Shown piece after piece: positions 61,494 to 64,000 of a DNA stretch of 64,000 nucleotides (the stretch's first letter is position 1; each line of letters starts with the position of its first letter). The notes under the pieces were generated by a model. That model did no database searches, was not told where the DNA came from, and was given only the letters and a program-made list of their open reading frames with translations. The position numbers were made by a program, and so were the translations under genes. The stretch spans positions 1,899,001 to 1,963,000 of the forward strand of contig JARFJB010002010.1 of NCBI GenBank assembly GCA_036346205.1, in the 5' to 3' direction. This DNA comes from Vesta saturnalis. Lineage: Eukaryota; Arthropoda; Insecta; Coleoptera; Lampyridae.

Positions 61494-64000
61494 TGTGTGT
61501 GTGTGTTTGTGTGGTCGTGTGTTCGTGTGTTCGTGAGTTCGTGTGTTCGTGTGTTCGTGTGTTCGTGCGTTCGTGTGTTCGTGTGTTTTTGTGAGTTTGT
61601 GTGTTTGTGTGTTTGTGTGCTTGTGTGCTTGTGTGTTTGTGTGTTCGTGTGTTCGTGTGTTTGTGTATTAGTGTGTTTGTGTTTGTGTGTTTGTGTGTTG
61701 TGTGTTTGTAGTTTGTGTTTTTAGTTTTTGTGTTTCGTGTTTGTGTTTGTGTTCACGTGTTTGTGTTTTGAATGTTTGTGTTTTGTTTTTGTGTTTGCTG
61801 TGTTTTGTGTTTGTGTTGTTTTGTGTGTTTGTGTGTTTGTGTGTTTGTGTGTTTGTGTTGTTTGTGTGTTTGTGTTGTTGTTGTGTGTTTGTGTGTTTGT
61901 GTGTTTGTGTGTTTGTGTGTTTGTGTTGTTGTGTGTTTGTGTGTTGTGTGTTTTTGTGTGTTTGTTTTTGTGTTTGTGTGTTTGTGTGTTTTGTGTTTGT
62001 GTGTTTGTGTGTTTGTGTGTTTGTGTGTTTGTGTGTTTGTGTGTTTGTTGTGTTTGTGTGTTTGTGTGTTGTGTGTTTGTGTTGTGTGTTTGTGTTTGTG
62101 TGTTTGTGTGTGTTGTGTGTTTGTGTGTTCGTTGTTCGTGTGTTCGTGGTTCGTGTGTTCGTGTGTTCGTGTGTTCTGTGTGTTGTGTGTTTGTGTGTGT
62201 GTATGTGTGTGTTTTGTGTGTGTCGTGTGTTCGTGTGTTCGTTGTGTTCGTGTGTTCGTGTGTTCGTTTGTTCGTTTGTGGTTTGTGCGTTCTTGTGTGT
62301 TCGTGTGTTTTGTGTTTGTGTGTTTGTGTGTTGTGTGTTTGTGTGTTGTGTGTTCGTGTTGTTTCTGTGTTTGTGGTTTGTGTGTTTGTGTGATTGTGCG
62401 TTTGTGTGTTTCTGTGTTTTGTGGTTTGTGTGTTTGTGCTTTTGTATGTTTGCGTGTTTGGTGTTTCTGTGTTTGTGTGTTTGTGTGTTTGTGTGTTTGT
62501 GTGTTTGTGTTTTTGTGTGTTTGTGTGTTTGTTGTGTTTGTGTGTTTGTGTTTGTGTGTTGTGTGTTTGTGTGTTGTTTGTGTGTTGTGTGTTGTGTGTT
62601 GTGTTTTGTGTTTTGTGTTTTGTGTTTGTGTGTTTGTGTGTTGTGTGTTTGTGTGTTGTGTGTGTGTATGTGTGTGTTTTGTGTGGTCGTGTGTTCGTGT
62701 GTTCGTGTGTTCGTGTGTTCGTGTGTTCGTCTGTTCGTGTGTTCGTGTGTTCGTGTGTTCGTGTGTTGGTGTGTTCGTGTGCTCGTGTGTTCGTGTGCTC
62801 GTGTGTTCGTGTGTTCGTGTGTTCGTGTGTTCGTGTGTTCTTGTGTTCGTGTGTTCGTGTGTTCGTGCGTTCGTGTGTTCGTGTGTTCGTGTGTTCGGGT
62901 GATCTTCTGAGTTTGTGAGTTTGTGTTTGTGTGTTTGTGCGTTTGTGCGTTTCTGTGTCTGTGCGTTTGTGCGTTTGTACGTTTTTTATTTGCGTGTTTG
63001 CGTGTTTGCGTGTTCACGTGTTTGCGTGTTTGAATGTTTGTGTGTTTGTGTGTTTGCGTGTTTGTGTGTTTGTGTGTTTGTGTGTTTGTATGTTTGTGTG
63101 TGTGTTTGTGTGTCTGTGTGTCTATGTGTCTGTATGTCTGTGCCTGTGTGTCTGTGTGTTTGTGTGTTTGTGTGTTTGCGTGTTTGTGTGTTTGTGTGTA
63201 AGTGTGTTTGTGTGTTTGTGTGTTTGTGTGTTGTGTGTTTGTGTGTTTGTGTTTGTGTGTTTTGTGTTTTGTGTTTGTGTGTTTGTGTGTTGTGTTTGTG
63301 TTTGTGTGTTTGTGTGTTTGTGTGTTTGTGTGTTTGTGTGTTTGTGTTGTGTTTGTGTGTGTTGTGTTCGTGTGTGTTTTCGTGTGTTCGTGTGTTGTGT
63401 TTCGTGTGTTTGTGTGTTTGTGTGTTTGTGTGTTTGTGTGTTTGTATTGTGTTTTGTGTTTGTGTGTTTGTGAGTTTGTGTTTGTGTTTTGTGGTTTGGT
63501 TTTGTTTGTGGTTTGTGGTTTGTGTGGTTTGTGTTTGTGTTTTTGTTTTGTGTTTGTGTGTTTGTGTTTTGTGTTTGTGTGTTGTGTGTTGTGTTTGTGT
63601 GTTTGTGTGTTTGTGTGTTTGTGTGTTGTGTGTTGTGTGTCTAGTGTTTGTGTTGGTGTGTTGTGTGTTTGTGTGTTTGTGTGTTTGTGTCGTGTGTTGT
63701 GTGTTGTGTGTTGTGTTTTGTGTTGTGTTGTTGGTGTGTTCTGTGTCGTGTGTTCGTGTGTCGTGTGTTCGTGTGTTCTGTGTTCGTGTGTTCGTGTGTT
63801 CTGTGTTCGTGTTCGTGTGTTCGTGGTTCTGTGTTCGTGTGTTCGTGTGTTCGGTGTTTTCGTGAGTTTGTGGGTTTGTGTTTGTGTTGGTGCCTTTGTG
63901 AGTTTGTGCGTTGTGCGTTTGCGTGTTTGCGTATTTAATTGTTTGCTTGTTTGCGTGTTTCGTGTTTGCGTGTTTGGTGTTGTGTGTTGGTGTGTGCGTG
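58866..64000. repeat. (GTTTGT)n hexamer satellite with higher-order structure, open at window end
   Basis: More than 5.1 kb of TTTGTG hexamers with GTTCGT, GTCTGT and GTGCTT variants in blocks. Composite blocks recur. A TGTTTTTCTG-headed block starts at 59211, 59413, 59689 and 59899. A GTGTTCTTCT-headed block starts at 60461 and 61136 (675 bp apart), with a related one near 62890. From ~61690 on the array is more disordered, with many one-base slips. All Cys-Val-Phe and Thr-His-Asn frames here are repeat artefacts. Confidence 0.96.

Noticed and set aside
58662..64000. Giant Cys-Val-Phe ORFs (+) and Thr-His-Asn ORFs (-) up to 608 codons
   Set aside because: These are artefacts of the GTTTGT hexamer satellite, with frame-equivalent ORFs on both strands.

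Overview
This window is eukaryotic, almost certainly insect or other arthropod, non-coding DNA. It is very AT-rich, carries long simple-sequence arrays, has eukaryotic tRNA-like sequences with internal Pol III boxes, and one transposase has a spliceable 63-bp GT...AG intron. I found no convincing host protein gene in 64 kb. Nearly everything recognisable is a mobile element, mostly broken.

Layout. 1-6.8 kb: a DD41D mariner-superfamily element whose long inverted repeats run off the window's left edge, a KRAB-A-like integrase relic, and a second DD41D element inside a 2.3-kb inverted-repeat shell. 6.8-12.7 kb: AT-rich DNA, CA-type microsatellites, a 0.7-kb hexanucleotide satellite with a 336-bp higher-order duplication, and one weak Cys-rich ORF. 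12.7-14.8 kb: a tRNA-like repeat and a third DD41D element. 14.8-21 kb: a 114-bp hairpin element, a 1.07-kb non-coding inverted-repeat element, a ~210-bp direct repeat pair and a jockey-like reverse transcriptase relic. 23.6-25.9 kb: a fourth, heavily decayed DD41D element. 26.4-30.6 kb: two Penelope-like (GIY-YIG) remnants lying tail to tail, one split by a Tc1 (DD34E) insertion whose empty site can be read from the other copy. Their tails carry a hammerhead-like motif. 31-37.5 kb: further Penelope tails, an unclassified coding relic, a degraded tRNA-Ala-like sequence and dispersed repeats. 38.0-41.6 kb: a long decayed gene of an uncharacterised repetitive family. 41.6-44.5 kb: the best preserved DD41D element, with ~0.83-kb inverted repeats that include the end of its own transposase. 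46.7-49 kb: a non-LTR fragment back to back with a hAT (ZMYM1-like) relic. 51.0 kb: a second, almost identical tRNA-like repeat. 51.6-53.8 kb: a sixth DD41D element. 54.4 kb to the end: ~9.5 kb of GT, AT and (GTTTGT)n satellite, interrupted by a 1.66-kb complex island with LTR-retrotransposon-like signals.

How the parts relate. The six DD41D-type elements share ends resembling TACAGGGTG, unusually long inverted repeats (about 0.2-0.84 kb) and an N-terminal helix-turn-helix region, but differ in sequence, so they are separate families or old lineages. Three of the four clean (TA)n arrays outside the 54-57 kb region begin within a few bases of a transposon-end-like sequence. The two tRNA-like repeats are the youngest-looking duplication. 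The long reading frames in the satellites (His-Ile, Phe-Thr, Cys-Val and Ile-Tyr repeats) follow from period-2 or period-6 DNA that happens to lack stop codons and are not genes.
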